NCBI RefSeq assembly: GCF_001457415.1 | Contig: NZ_LN881724.1 | Span: 1,054,001-1,118,000, forward strand | DNA length: 64,000 nucleotides | From: Gorillibacterium timonense | Lineage (GTDB): Bacteria; Bacillota; Bacilli; Paenibacillales; NBRC-103111 | Direction of reading: 5' to 3' | Shown here: positions 45,678 to 53,166 of the stretch, piece after piece | Layout: every line of letters begins with the position of its first letter | Numbering within the stretch: the first letter of the stretch is position 1 | Made by a program: the position numbers and the translations under genes | Notes under the pieces: generated by a model | What the model saw: the letters and a program-made list of their open reading frames with translations, nothing else | Databases searched by the model: none | Told to the model about the DNA's origin: nothing

Positions 45678-45724
45678 CAGAGTGATTCTCATCCGACTAG
45701 CGGAAGGAAATCGCTCTGTTTTTT
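45678..45724 (+). terminator. Terminator after the YbaK gene
   Basis: CAGAGTGATT/AATCGCTCTG forms a 10-bp stem (one G-T pair) with a long loop and six T. Confidence 0.8.
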
Positions 45725-45824
45725 GTGATTGTGCTTGTTTTCACAAAAATATCATTGGAAAGGTCATCCGTTGTCACGTATAATCATGCAAAACCATCAC
45801 CACGGAAGGGAAAAAGTGACCAAT

Positions 45825-47141
45825 ATGTCGGATTCGTCGCTTAAGAAGTCGGTTACCTTTGTGGAGGCTCTTGCCATCGTTGTCGGTATGATTATCGGTT
45901 CGGGTATTTTCCTAAAGCCGACGATTGTTTTGAGCCATGCCGGAACACCTACGATGAGCCTGCTTGCTTGGACGGTCGGAGGGATTATAACCCTTGCGTC
46001 CGCTTTATCCGTTTCGGAGATCGCGGCCGCAATCCCCAAGCCTGGGGGTCTCTATGTTTATCTAGAAGAGCTTTATGGAGGTGTCTTCGGATTTTTGCTC
46101 GGCTGGGTGCAGACGATCATCTCCTATCCCGCATCGGTTGCCGCGCTCGCCATCGCATTTGCCACGTATTCGGGTTATTTCCTCCCCATGAACGGGTGGC
46201 AGCAGAAGCTGCTCGCGCTCGGCATCCTCGCGTTCATTCTCGCGATGAACGTGCTCTCGACCAAGTACGGCGGCGTCATTCAGACGGCGGCTACCGTCGG
46301 GAAGTTGATTCCTATCATCGGTATTATTGCATTCGGATTGTTCTCGAACCTTGCTCCCGGCTTTAGCGGTGTATCCGCATCCGTCTCGCCCGCGGGTTTC
46401 GGTGTGGCGATTCTCGGTACGTTGTGGGCGTACGACGGCTGGATCGGCGTTACGAATATGGCGGGCGAGATGAAGAATCCTTCCAAAACACTGCCCAAGG
46501 TCATCACGTTTGGGGTTCTCTTCGTCATCGTGGTCTATGTCCTGTTCAATCTGGCCATCTTTCAAGTCCTGCCCTATGAAACCATACTCGCATCTAAAAC
46601 GCCGGGAGCCGATGCGGCGGAAGCGCTGTTCGGAAGCGGCGGCGCGGCCTTCATTACAGCGGGGATCATGATCTCGGTGCTCGGAGCGTTAAACGGCTAT
46701 TTGATGACGGCGGCTCGCGTTCCCCAAGCGATGGGGCAGGAGGGCAAGCTTCCGTTCGGCCGTGTTCTCGGCGGCATTCATCCCCGCTTCAAAACGCCGA
46801 CGAATGCTCTTCTGCTGCAAGCGGTACTGGCTGTCCTCTACATCTTATCGGGTAGCTTCAACACGCTGACGGATCTTCTCGTATTCGTACTCTGGATCTT
46901 CTTCACGATGGGAGTCTTCGGCGTGTTCCTGCTTCGCCGGAAGTACCCGAAGGAAGACGGCCGCTACCGTGTCCCGTTGTATCCGTTAACTCCGCTAGTA
47001 GGTGTCGTAGGCGGCGTCTACATTCTGTACAGCACCATCGCGGGAGATCCGGTTCGTTCCCTCATCGGCATTGGCATTACGCTGATCGGTCTGCCTGTTT
47101 ATTATGGGATGAAAAAGCAAGCTTCTCAGTCGGGGGATTGA
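45825..47141 (+). CDS. Amino acid permease, APC superfamily (SteT-like)
   Basis: This membrane protein of about 438 residues has twelve predicted helices. The APC signature VVGMIIGSGIFLKPTIVL lies in TM1, followed by EIAAAIPKPGGLYVYLEELYG and the TM6 region LGTLWAYDGWIGVTNMAGEM. This resembles the L-amino-acid exchangers of the SteT/LAT group, so it probably exchanges neutral amino acids. The start is uncertain: ATG 45825 starts near TM1, whereas GTG 45816 sits closer to GGAAGGG. It is single-gene with terminators on both sides. Confidence 0.9.
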   Translation: MSDSSLKKSVTFVEALAIVVGMIIGSGIFLKPTIVLSHAGTPTMSLLAWTVGGIITLASALSVSEIAAAIPKPGGLYVYLEELYGGVFGFLLGWVQTIISYPASVAALAIAFATYSGYFLPMNGWQQKLLALGILAFILAMNVLSTKYGGVIQTAATVGKLIPIIGIIAFGLFSNLAPGFSGVSASVSPAGFGVAILGTLWAYDGWIGVTNMAGEMKNPSKTLPKVITFGVLFVIVVYVLFNLAIFQVLPYETILASKTPGADAAEALFGSGGAAFITAGIMISVLGALNGYLMTAARVPQAMGQEGKLPFGRVLGGIHPRFKTPTNALLLQAVLAVLYILSGSFNTLTDLLVFVLWIFFTMGVFGVFLLRRKYPKEDGRYRVPLYPLTPLVGVVGGVYILYSTIAGDPVRSLIGIGITLIGLPVYYGMKKQASQSGD

Positions 47142-47170
47142 TCAGATGCTGGATTTCCGCCTTTTGCGCC

Positions 47171-47190
47171 AACCGCGAGGGCGGTTTTTT
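47171..47190 (+). terminator. Terminator after the permease
   Basis: AACCGC/GCGGTT stem with a GAGG loop, then TTTT. Confidence 0.8.
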
Positions 47191-47416
47191 CTTGATTCCA
47201 ACCAAACCGCTGGATCGTTGCTTCCTTTAAATTGGACCATTGGTCTGCTATGCAATATATCCTCTTGGTTTCGAGCTTGGGCTTGAACGGGCGGAGGAAA
47301 CAGGCGGCGAAGCTGGCAAGCGAACTTGCCGCAGAAAGTTGTCACCTTTCATAGGCGAATCCTGCGGTATAATGATTAGATAATCAATCGATCGTTCATG
47401 GCAGGGGGCCGAAACT

Positions 47417-48178
47417 ATGAGTCAAGAGGAAATCATCCGCAGTTGGACGGAAAGCAATCGCAAATTTATGAAGAGTGATTTCGCCGATATGGAGGTGGAA
47501 TCGGATCAGCAGAAGAAGCTGCCGCAGCCGCCTTTGGCGAAGCCTGCCGTTCGGGAAGAGACCCTTTTGCTGACCAAAGATTTTACAGGCGTGTTGAAGG
47601 AAGTTAATTATTTGACGCTGCTTGAGCAGCGAAAGAGCAGCCGGGTGTTCAAGGAGGGAAGCCTGACCTTGGACGAGCTGTCCTTCCTCTTATGGAGCAC
47701 GCAGGGCGTAACTGGAATCCGTGGAAAAGGATACGCCGCGATTCGCCCGGTACCCTCGGCAGGGGCCCGTCATCCGTTTGAGACGTATTTGGCGATTTTC
47801 CATGTCGAAGGGCTGGAGAAGGGAATCTATCATTATTTGCCTTTGGAGCATTCGCTCGAATGGATCTCTACTCCCTTTGATCTGGAGGAGCTTGTATCGA
47901 TCAGCTTGTGTGATCAGGAGTGGGCCGCTAAGGGGGCGGCAACCTTCTTCTATACCGCTGTTCCATATCGCAGCGAATGGAGATACTCGGTTCGTTCGCA
48001 TCGCGTCATGCTTCTCGACGCGGGCCATGTCATGCAGAACTTATATTTGTCGAGCCATGCAATCGGCTGTGGGGCTTGTGCGATTGCAGCGTTCAATCAA
48101 GAGGTTGCGGACCGGCTGCTGCAGGTGGACGGGCAAGAAGAATTCGTCGTATACGCAGCGCCGGTGGGACGCATATGA
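47417..48178 (+). CDS. SagB-like nitroreductase-family oxidoreductase
   Basis: This 253-residue FMN-dependent protein is of the SagB/ThcOx type. It shows LLEQRKSSRVF, the FMN-binding PVPSAGARHPFETYLAI and a C-terminal AIGCGACAIAAFN region. SagB dehydrogenases oxidise azolines to azoles in TOMM peptides, but many members are stand-alone. No cyclodehydratase or precursor peptide is nearby, so a RiPP role is not supported here. The ATG follows GCAGGGGGC. Confidence 0.85.
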   Translation: MSQEEIIRSWTESNRKFMKSDFADMEVESDQQKKLPQPPLAKPAVREETLLLTKDFTGVLKEVNYLTLLEQRKSSRVFKEGSLTLDELSFLLWSTQGVTGIRGKGYAAIRPVPSAGARHPFETYLAIFHVEGLEKGIYHYLPLEHSLEWISTPFDLEELVSISLCDQEWAAKGAATFFYTAVPYRSEWRYSVRSHRVMLLDAGHVMQNLYLSSHAIGCGACAIAAFNQEVADRLLQVDGQEEFVVYAAPVGRI

Positions 48179-48219
48179 TCGCCATCAAAGAATGAACAGG
48201 ATGGGAGAGGAGTTCACTC

Positions 48220-48681
48220 ATGATCTTGGTCAGTTCCTGCCTCGCAGGCTTGAAGGTTCGGTATAACGGGCTGGATAGCTTGGATGAGACCATCGGCAGA
48301 CTGGTGGAGGAGGGCCGCGCCATTCCGGTCTGCCCGGAAGTGTTGGGGGGCTGTTCTACTCCGCGCGAACCAGCAGAGATCGTCGGAGGAAGCGGAGAAG
48401 ATGTCCTCAATGGCATAGCAAGGATTATCGATACGACAGGGAGCGATGTCACCGATAAGTTCGTTCAAGGGGCGATGGAAACGCTGAGAATCGCACGGGA
48501 GGCGGGAGCAACCATCGTCGTACTGAAGGAGTCAAGCCCCTCCTGTGGAAGCTCGCGGATTTATGATGGGACGCATTCCGGAAGGAAGATTCCCGGCATG
48601 GGAGTGACGGCAGCTCTACTTCACAGGGAAGGAATCACGGTACTGTCAGAAAATCAACTGGAGCGTGTATTCAAAGCGTAG
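48220..48681 (+). CDS. DUF523 family protein (TudS-like)
   Basis: This 153-residue protein has the three conserved cysteine motifs of DUF523: SSCLAG near the start, CPEVLGG at about residue 38 and SPSCGS at about residue 108. This family includes the 2-thiouracil desulfidase TudS, which uses a [4Fe-4S] cluster held by such cysteines. Desulfuration of a thio-base is therefore possible. GGAGAGGAG precedes the ATG and a terminator follows. Confidence 0.87.
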   Translation: MILVSSCLAGLKVRYNGLDSLDETIGRLVEEGRAIPVCPEVLGGCSTPREPAEIVGGSGEDVLNGIARIIDTTGSDVTDKFVQGAMETLRIAREAGATIVVLKESSPSCGSSRIYDGTHSGRKIPGMGVTAALLHREGITVLSENQLERVFKA

Positions 48682-48758
48682 CTGGACCGGAACATGGGTT
48701 AGAATGGCCTCATGATGAGTCGCTTTTGCTCCACAACAGGTTAACCTGTATCGCTCAT

Positions 48759-48812
48759 AAAAAGCAGCAGACCTTCCGCCGGTTTTGGATTAGGGGAGGC
48801 CTGCTGCTTTTG
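48759..48812. terminator. Bidirectional terminator between DUF523 and tag
   Basis: AAAGCAGCAG/CTGCTGCTTT with inner CCTTCC/GGGAGG pairing. A and T flanks allow use on both strands. Confidence 0.85.
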
Positions 48813-48818
48813 CTGTGT

Positions 48819-49412
48819 TCAACAATTGTCGTGCTGATCGCACAAAACCAAATGATCATTGATCAAGCCGACCGCTTGCATGTAAGCGTAGCAGATCGTG
48901 CTGCCGACGAATTTGAAGCCGCGCTTAAGCAGGTCCTTGCTGAGCGCATCGGAGAGCGCGGTCTTGGCAGGGACCTGAGCTGCATCCGTCCAAGCGTTAA
49001 CGATAGGCTGATGCTGGACCCATGCCCATAGGTACCGGTCAAAGGAACCGAACTCCTCCTGCACGCGTAGGAAGGCGCGGGCGTTCACAGCGAGAGCCGC
49101 GATCTTCGCCCGGTTGCGGATGATGCTGGGATTCATGAGAAGCTCCTGCTGCTTCGCTTCCCCGTATTCCGCTATGATCCGGGCGTCGAATCCGTCGAAT
49201 GCCTCGGTCATGGCTTCTCTTTTCTTCAGGATGGTCGACCAGCTGAGCCCGGCCTGCATGCCCTCCAGGATCAGCATTTCGAACAAGCGGCTATCGTCAT
49301 GCTCGGGCTTGCCCCATACGGTGTCGTGATAGACTATATCCAGTTCGGAACGAGCCCAAGGGCAGCGGTTACCTGAAACGGACTTCTCTTCGGTTCTCGT
49401 ATCGGTCTGCAA
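48819..49412 (-). CDS. tag: DNA-3-methyladenine glycosylase I
   Basis: This 197-residue base-excision enzyme removes 3-methyladenine. It shows the Tag N-terminal RCPWARSELDIVYHDTVWG, LFEMLILEGMQAGLSW and KFVGSTICYAYMQAVGLIND. The zinc-binding residues are present: Cys in RCPW, His in YHD, and His/Cys in the terminal NDHLVLC. The length is normal. It is convergent with the DUF523 gene. Confidence 0.94.
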   Translation of the reverse strand: MQTDTRTEEKSVSGNRCPWARSELDIVYHDTVWGKPEHDDSRLFEMLILEGMQAGLSWSTILKKREAMTEAFDGFDARIIAEYGEAKQQELLMNPSIIRNRAKIAALAVNARAFLRVQEEFGSFDRYLWAWVQHQPIVNAWTDAAQVPAKTALSDALSKDLLKRGFKFVGSTICYAYMQAVGLINDHLVLCDQHDNC

Positions 49413-49520
49413 GTTGTATTCTCCTTCCCGATATCAATCTGTTAAAAACATCACACTGAGGCAATCGCGGTTACGTTATAATCGAAAGGCTAAAGGCATG
49501 AAAGAAGCAGGAGGACGCAA

Positions 49521-50471
49521 ATGACGTATAAATCACTAGAGTTAGTCAAACCCGAACAATATACCCTAGAAGGCTTGGAGATTGGAGTAACCTCCAACTG
49601 TAATTTTAAATGCGACTACTGCTGCGCCTATAACCGGGATGATGGTCAAGCCCTGGACAGCCGAGAGATCATCCGGATTCTGGAAGGCATGCCGGATCTG
49701 AAGCGGGTCCGCTTGTCCGGCGGAGAAGTGACCTTGAAGTTTCAGGATTGTGAGGAAGTCGTGGCTTACTGCGCTTCCCGCGGGATCGCCACGCAATTGA
49801 ATTCCAACGCAAGCCTCTTGAGCGCTTCCCGGATTGACAGGCTGGCCAAAGCCGGGCTGACGACGCTGCATGTATCTTACAATTATAGGGATGCCTCGGA
49901 ATGGTCTCGCTATTATCGCTTGCCGGAATCCGTTCATCGAAAGATTCTGGAGAACCTTCGGCTCGCTGCGCAATCCTCGTTTGATACGGTCGTGGAGACG
50001 CTTTTGTTCGAAGGGACTCAGAATCGGCTTCCCGAAATCCATGAGTCAGCCTACGAGTTGGGGATTCGCACCCATGAAATCCAGAACGCGATCCGCATGA
50101 ATCATACCGGATGGTCCTCCATTGCTGCAAGGGATCAGCTCAAACAGGCGGTGGAAGAGTTGGTGCGGGCCAAGAAGGAAGACATGATTCTGTACTTCAC
50201 CTGCATGGATCGTTTCGTAGATGAGCTGGGATTGCCTCAGCCGGAAGGCGTCCACTATTCGCATTGCATTGACGGGAAGACGCAGCTGCACCTTCACGGG
50301 AATGGGGATGTGCTCATCTGCGAGCTGTGCCATCCCGTAATCATCGGGAATATTTACAAGGGTACCGATCTGAATACGATCTATCGCGATCGGCCGAGCG
50401 CACTTGACGACTATCTGACGAAACTCCCCTGTCCTGCGTTCGACGCGCTATTTCCTCAGGGAGAACGGTAA
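49521..50471 (+). CDS. Radical SAM protein
   Basis: This 316-residue protein has the [4Fe-4S] motif CNFKCDYC near residue 32, followed by the SAM-contact segments LSGGEVTL and TQLNSNASLL. The C-terminal region has Cys in YSHCIDGK and ICELCHPVIIGNIYKG, reminiscent of an auxiliary-cluster (twitch/SPASM-like) domain. The target is unknown and no peptide precursor is visible beside it. GCAGGAGG precedes the ATG. Its end overlaps the convergent ImmA gene by 16 nt. Confidence 0.85.
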   Translation: MTYKSLELVKPEQYTLEGLEIGVTSNCNFKCDYCCAYNRDDGQALDSREIIRILEGMPDLKRVRLSGGEVTLKFQDCEEVVAYCASRGIATQLNSNASLLSASRIDRLAKAGLTTLHVSYNYRDASEWSRYYRLPESVHRKILENLRLAAQSSFDTVVETLLFEGTQNRLPEIHESAYELGIRTHEIQNAIRMNHTGWSSIAARDQLKQAVEELVRAKKEDMILYFTCMDRFVDELGLPQPEGVHYSHCIDGKTQLHLHGNGDVLICELCHPVIIGNIYKGTDLNTIYRDRPSALDDYLTKLPCPAFDALFPQGER

Positions 50472-50878
50472 TACTTGATCATCTCCGCCGGGATTCCATT
50501 CCGGCGAAACAGCTGTTCGAGGGTATCCTCCGGCCCGGGCTTATCGAGGCCGGTCAATAAGTGGACGGCGAATTCATTGGCTTCCCGTTCGATTCGGTCG
50601 ATGGGGTATAAGGTATTGCTGCGCAAAAACGGTGTGTTGATCTTGGGATGGATGATGCCATGGCCCAGCTCATGGGAGCAGACGAAGCGCTGCCACTCCT
50701 CGTCTAGCTTCTGATTGATATGGATAATCGGTATGCGTTTATACGTGCTGAAGTAGCCGAGCGTCGCTCCAAGCGGCTCGAAGAGCACCGGAATCTTACG
50801 GGCTTCCGCAAGGGTAAATGGGTTGTTGGTGCCATATCGACGTATGAGTCCCGCGGCCACTTCCTTGATCGTGCTCAT
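50456..50878 (-). CDS. ImmA/IrrE family metallo-endopeptidase
   Basis: This 140-residue protein carries the zinc-protease motif HELGHGIIHP and a downstream acidic helix (EREANEFAVHLL) that supplies the third ligand. In ICEBs1 and PBSX-like elements, ImmA/XkdA proteins cleave the partner Xre-type repressor after DNA damage. It lies immediately downstream of the xre-like gene on the same strand, matching that arrangement. It is the likely trigger of tail-gene expression. Confidence 0.93.
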   Translation of the reverse strand: MSTIKEVAAGLIRRYGTNNPFTLAEARKIPVLFEPLGATLGYFSTYKRIPIIHINQKLDEEWQRFVCSHELGHGIIHPKINTPFLRSNTLYPIDRIEREANEFAVHLLTGLDKPGPEDTLEQLFRRNGIPAEMIKYYRSP

Positions 50879-50899
50879 GAAGCGATCCCCTCCGGGTCT

Positions 50900-51337
50900 C
50901 TATTGGCGGTATTTATGGGGTGTGAACTTTTGTTTGGAGAGCTGCTTGGCAAGTCTCATGGAATTTTCCAGCGAGAGGCGCAGCAGCTCTTTCGTCTGTT
51001 CATCCATCGCTTCTCCGTGGAAGGCTAGCGCTTCGTTGCTCTCCAGGTCATTCATCATCTTCTCGAGATCTCTGGCGATGTCCCTTTCTTCCTTGGCGGA
51101 GATCGGATGCTTCTCCGCTTGGGGATAGGGGGCCGCTTCGCTGCTGCGGCCGAGCAGGTAATCCACGCTTACGCCATGGGCTTCCGCCAATCTTCCGATC
51201 ATGTCGAGATCGGGCTTAGCGATGTTATTCTCCCATGCGTTATAGCGGGCGCGCTTGACCCCGAGCCTATCTGCCATTTCATCTTGGGTGATATGCATAC
51301 GGGCCCGCAGGTCAGTTAAGGTTTTGCCGATTTTCAT
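50900..51337 (-). CDS. Xre-family repressor
   Basis: This 145-residue protein has an N-terminal lambda-repressor-type helix-turn-helix: MHITQDEMADRLGVKRARYNAWENN, with the usual DYLLGRS end. A helical, charged C-terminus follows. The ATG at 51337 has GGAG upstream; longer in-frame starts are unsupported. It faces the sigma-like gene across four operator palindromes and is followed by immA. By analogy with PBSX it should repress the tail-gene switch until cleaved. Confidence 0.92.
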   Translation of the reverse strand: MKIGKTLTDLRARMHITQDEMADRLGVKRARYNAWENNIAKPDLDMIGRLAEAHGVSVDYLLGRSSEAAPYPQAEKHPISAKEERDIARDLEKMMNDLESNEALAFHGEAMDEQTKELLRLSLENSMRLAKQLSKQKFTPHKYRQ

Positions 51338-51376
51338 AGGGGGACTCCTTTGCTGAGGATATTCCTGCCTCGGATT

Positions 51377-51533
51377 TGATAATAATATTATCACATTCCC
51401 GGTTGACGATAAAACTATTATCAACTATACTAGAGGATAAGTCAACATTTTCCATTAGGAAGGGTGGAGACTCTTTTTTATGATCGCGTTGATAATATTA
51501 TTATCATTGGTGAATGAAGATAAAACTATTATC
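51377..51533. promoter_or_regulatory. Four-operator switch with embedded promoter
   Basis: Two types of palindrome alternate: TGATAATAATATTATCA (51377-51393), GATAAAACTATTATC (51408-51422), TGATAATATTATTATCA (51490-51506) and GATAAAACTATTATC again (51519-51533). A plus-strand promoter TTGACG (51403-51408) / TATACT (51426-51431), 17 bp apart, contains the second site in its spacer. Bound Xre repressor would block transcription toward the sigma-like gene. Confidence 0.85.
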
Positions 51534-51554
51534 TATTCGAAGGAGCGAACCGGG

Positions 51555-52166
51555 ATGAACCACGATCAAGTTATCAGTCAGCTGAAAGGATATAAACGCA
51601 TCGTCGGCCGCATTAAATATCTGGAAAAATACCCCGTTGGCGGAGGAATTCGCCTCAGCAGCATTAGCCAGGATGACAATCTCCAGACCCTTCACCGGCA
51701 GTTAAGGGGAATGCCCACCTATCTCTATTTAAACAAGAGGGAGCAGGAGCTGGAAACGACTGCTCACGCTTATTTGACCCGTTATCCGGCGGGAACGAAG
51801 GCTCAGCTTCGAGAGGTGCAGGGGCTTTACTCAGATGATCGAGAGGACGAGCGCAAGCTCCGCGAGGTCGAACAGAAGATTCGCAAGGTTCTGGAGACGC
51901 GCACCGGTCAATCGGAAGGTTATCACGGTGTTCTGGAGCGGCTCAGCGAGATCCAAGACCTGGAGCAGGAGAAGGAGCAGATCGACAACGCACTGGAAGC
52001 TCTTGGAGAGTACAAGCCGCATTATGCGGATCTTCTCAGGCTGCGTTACATTGAAGGCAAAGCGGTGGATCAGGTGGCGGATGATCTAGCCATCTCCCGG
52101 GTGACCTTCTTTCGCTGGAAGACGAAATCCTTGGAGGAATACGCGAACGTAGCGGGGATCGATTAG
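51555..52166 (+). CDS. Phage-type sigma-like activator (Xpf analogue)
   Basis: This 203-residue protein is largely helical with a charged coiled-coil centre (about residues 85-150). Its C-terminal helix-turn-helix resembles sigma region 4: LLRLRYIEGKAVDQVADDLA with VTFFRWKTKSLEEY. In PBSX, the sigma-like Xpf drives late operon transcription, and an equivalent role is likely here. The ATG at 51555 follows AAGGAGCG; the longer frame from 51480 would start inside the operators. It is the only gene between the switch and the tail operon. Confidence 0.8.
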   Translation: MNHDQVISQLKGYKRIVGRIKYLEKYPVGGGIRLSSISQDDNLQTLHRQLRGMPTYLYLNKREQELETTAHAYLTRYPAGTKAQLREVQGLYSDDREDERKLREVEQKIRKVLETRTGQSEGYHGVLERLSEIQDLEQEKEQIDNALEALGEYKPHYADLLRLRYIEGKAVDQVADDLAISRVTFFRWKTKSLEEYANVAGID

Positions 52167-52218
52167 CATCGCGGACGCAAGTGAAAAAGCATGTCGCAAC
52201 ACATGCCGCATGAACAAG

Positions 52219-52248
52219 CCGGGACACTTTGGTGCCCCGGTTTTTTTT
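52219..52248 (+). terminator. Terminator after the sigma-like gene
   Basis: CCGGG/CCCGG plus CAC/GTG with one A-C mismatch, followed by eight T. Confidence 0.88.
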
Positions 52249-52412
52249 CCCTTTCTTTAAGATGATAGGGGAGCAAGGAATCGATTTTATGCTCTTTTTC
52301 GGCATGATACTTTTGTGAGCGATTTTGCAGACGATCGAGAGACCGGATTGGCACCACAGCCCCTCCATCACCGTGGTAAGATGATATCGTGCAAGAGATA
52401 GGGAATACGAGA

Positions 52413-52439
52413 AGCGGCCCATAGACGGGGCCGCTTTTT
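52413..52439 (+). terminator. Terminator in the leader of the tail operon
   Basis: AGCGGCCC/GGGCCGCT forms a perfect 8-bp stem with a 7-nt loop, then TTTTT. It lies only 29 bp before the first small reading frame of the tail operon. Confidence 0.85.
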
Positions 52440-52467
52440 CGTTATACCGGCGTGAAAGGAGGAGCAG

Positions 52468-52539
52468 ATGGCTTGGCTGCTGCCGAAGTTCCTTGCACAT
52501 GAAAGTTTGAGGCGACAAGAAAGGAGCTTTCACCCATGA
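52468..52539 (+). CDS. Putative 23-residue leader peptide of the tail operon
   Basis: A strong ribosome site, AAAGGAGGAG, precedes an ATG at 52468. The frame encodes 23 residues beginning MAWLLPKFLAHESL and ends at TGA 52537-52539. That stop overlaps the ATG of the tail terminator gene (ATGA). No family is recognised. It may exist mainly to couple translation to the next gene, though AAGAAAGGAG inside it could also serve that gene. It could equally be non-functional. Confidence 0.4.
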   Translation: MAWLLPKFLAHESLRRQERSFHP

Positions 52540-52961
52540 CTAAGGCCAGCGAGATTCGGGCAAGCCTTGCGGCGGCGCTTCGGGAGTACGATCCAGCGAT
52601 CCCGATACGGAGCGCTGAGAATCCGGCTCCGCCGGAGCCCTATTGGGACATCACGCTGCAGTTGAGCGAGACGCAGCGGGAGACCGGCCAGCGCTATCGG
52701 CAGACGGATGCCTTCCAGCTCCGATTCGCCGGAGCAAGCGAGGATGAAGGAATGGCCGCTGTCTCCTATCTCTTTGAGCAGATGGAGTATTTGCCCATCC
52801 CGGGTAGAACGCTTGCCGGGACCGGCATCGCAGCGGAAAGGACGGAAGAAGGACTTCTCATTCGGGTCCGCTATGTTTATCACCTGCTGAAAGCCGCGCC
52901 GACCGGCGGCAAAATGAACACTCTCACACAGAAAGGAACGATCAAGGATGGCGAAGCGTGA
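52536..52961 (+). CDS. Phage tail terminator-like protein (DUF6838 type)
   Basis: This 141-residue protein starts the recognised tail genes. It shows the features of small tail-terminator or neck proteins placed just before the sheath in PBSX-like loci. The N-terminal helix is MTKASEIRASLAAAL. It is followed by alternating beta segments, including YWDITLQLSETQRETGQRYR and LLIRVRYVYHLLK. Tail terminators cap the tube and fix its length. Assignment rests on position and general resemblance. The gene overlaps the next by 14 nt. Confidence 0.68.
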   Translation: MTKASEIRASLAAALREYDPAIPIRSAENPAPPEPYWDITLQLSETQRETGQRYRQTDAFQLRFAGASEDEGMAAVSYLFEQMEYLPIPGRTLAGTGIAAERTEEGLLIRVRYVYHLLKAAPTGGKMNTLTQKGTIKDGEA

Positions 52962-53163
52962 AGAACCGGCTAAAGGGATTGTCTCGGAGGCAGCCAAGCC
53001 GGAAGAGCAAGAGGCCCAATATTCGAAGGCTCAGTTTATTGGTTCGGAAAAGTATGCGGGGGTCCGCGATGTGCTGGATGCTCTAGTCAATCCGGAAGAA
53101 CGGCTTACATCCGCTCAGGCGGACAAACGAATTCAAGCATTTTTGACCAAGGAGGCGTTATAA
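52948..53163 (+). CDS. Small tail-operon protein
   Basis: This 71-residue charged protein has an unstructured Lys/Glu/Ala-rich start and a helical second half (FIGSEKYAGVRDVLDALVNP onward). PBSX-like loci have a similarly small gene just before the sheath gene (xkdJ-like position). Function is not known. It overlaps the previous gene by 14 nt and is followed by the sheath gene after 3 nt, so it is clearly part of the operon. Confidence 0.7.
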   Translation: MAKREEPAKGIVSEAAKPEEQEAQYSKAQFIGSEKYAGVRDVLDALVNPEERLTSAQADKRIQAFLTKEAL

Positions 53164-53166
53164 GCG

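Larger units (their letters stand above)
52167..52467 (+). other. Insulated leader between the sigma-like gene and the tail operon
   Basis: This 301-bp gap holds at least two good terminators (52219-52248 and 52413-52439) and a weaker hairpin with a T run (52271-52299). A GCATGT/ACATGC stem lies before them. No clear sigma-A promoter is seen. A promoter read by the sigma-like protein is probably here, at about 52300-52410. Confidence 0.6.

Noticed and set aside
47417..48681. TOMM/RiPP biosynthetic cluster around the SagB-like gene.
   Set aside because: There is no cyclodehydratase, YcaO protein or precursor peptide in the surrounding sequence.
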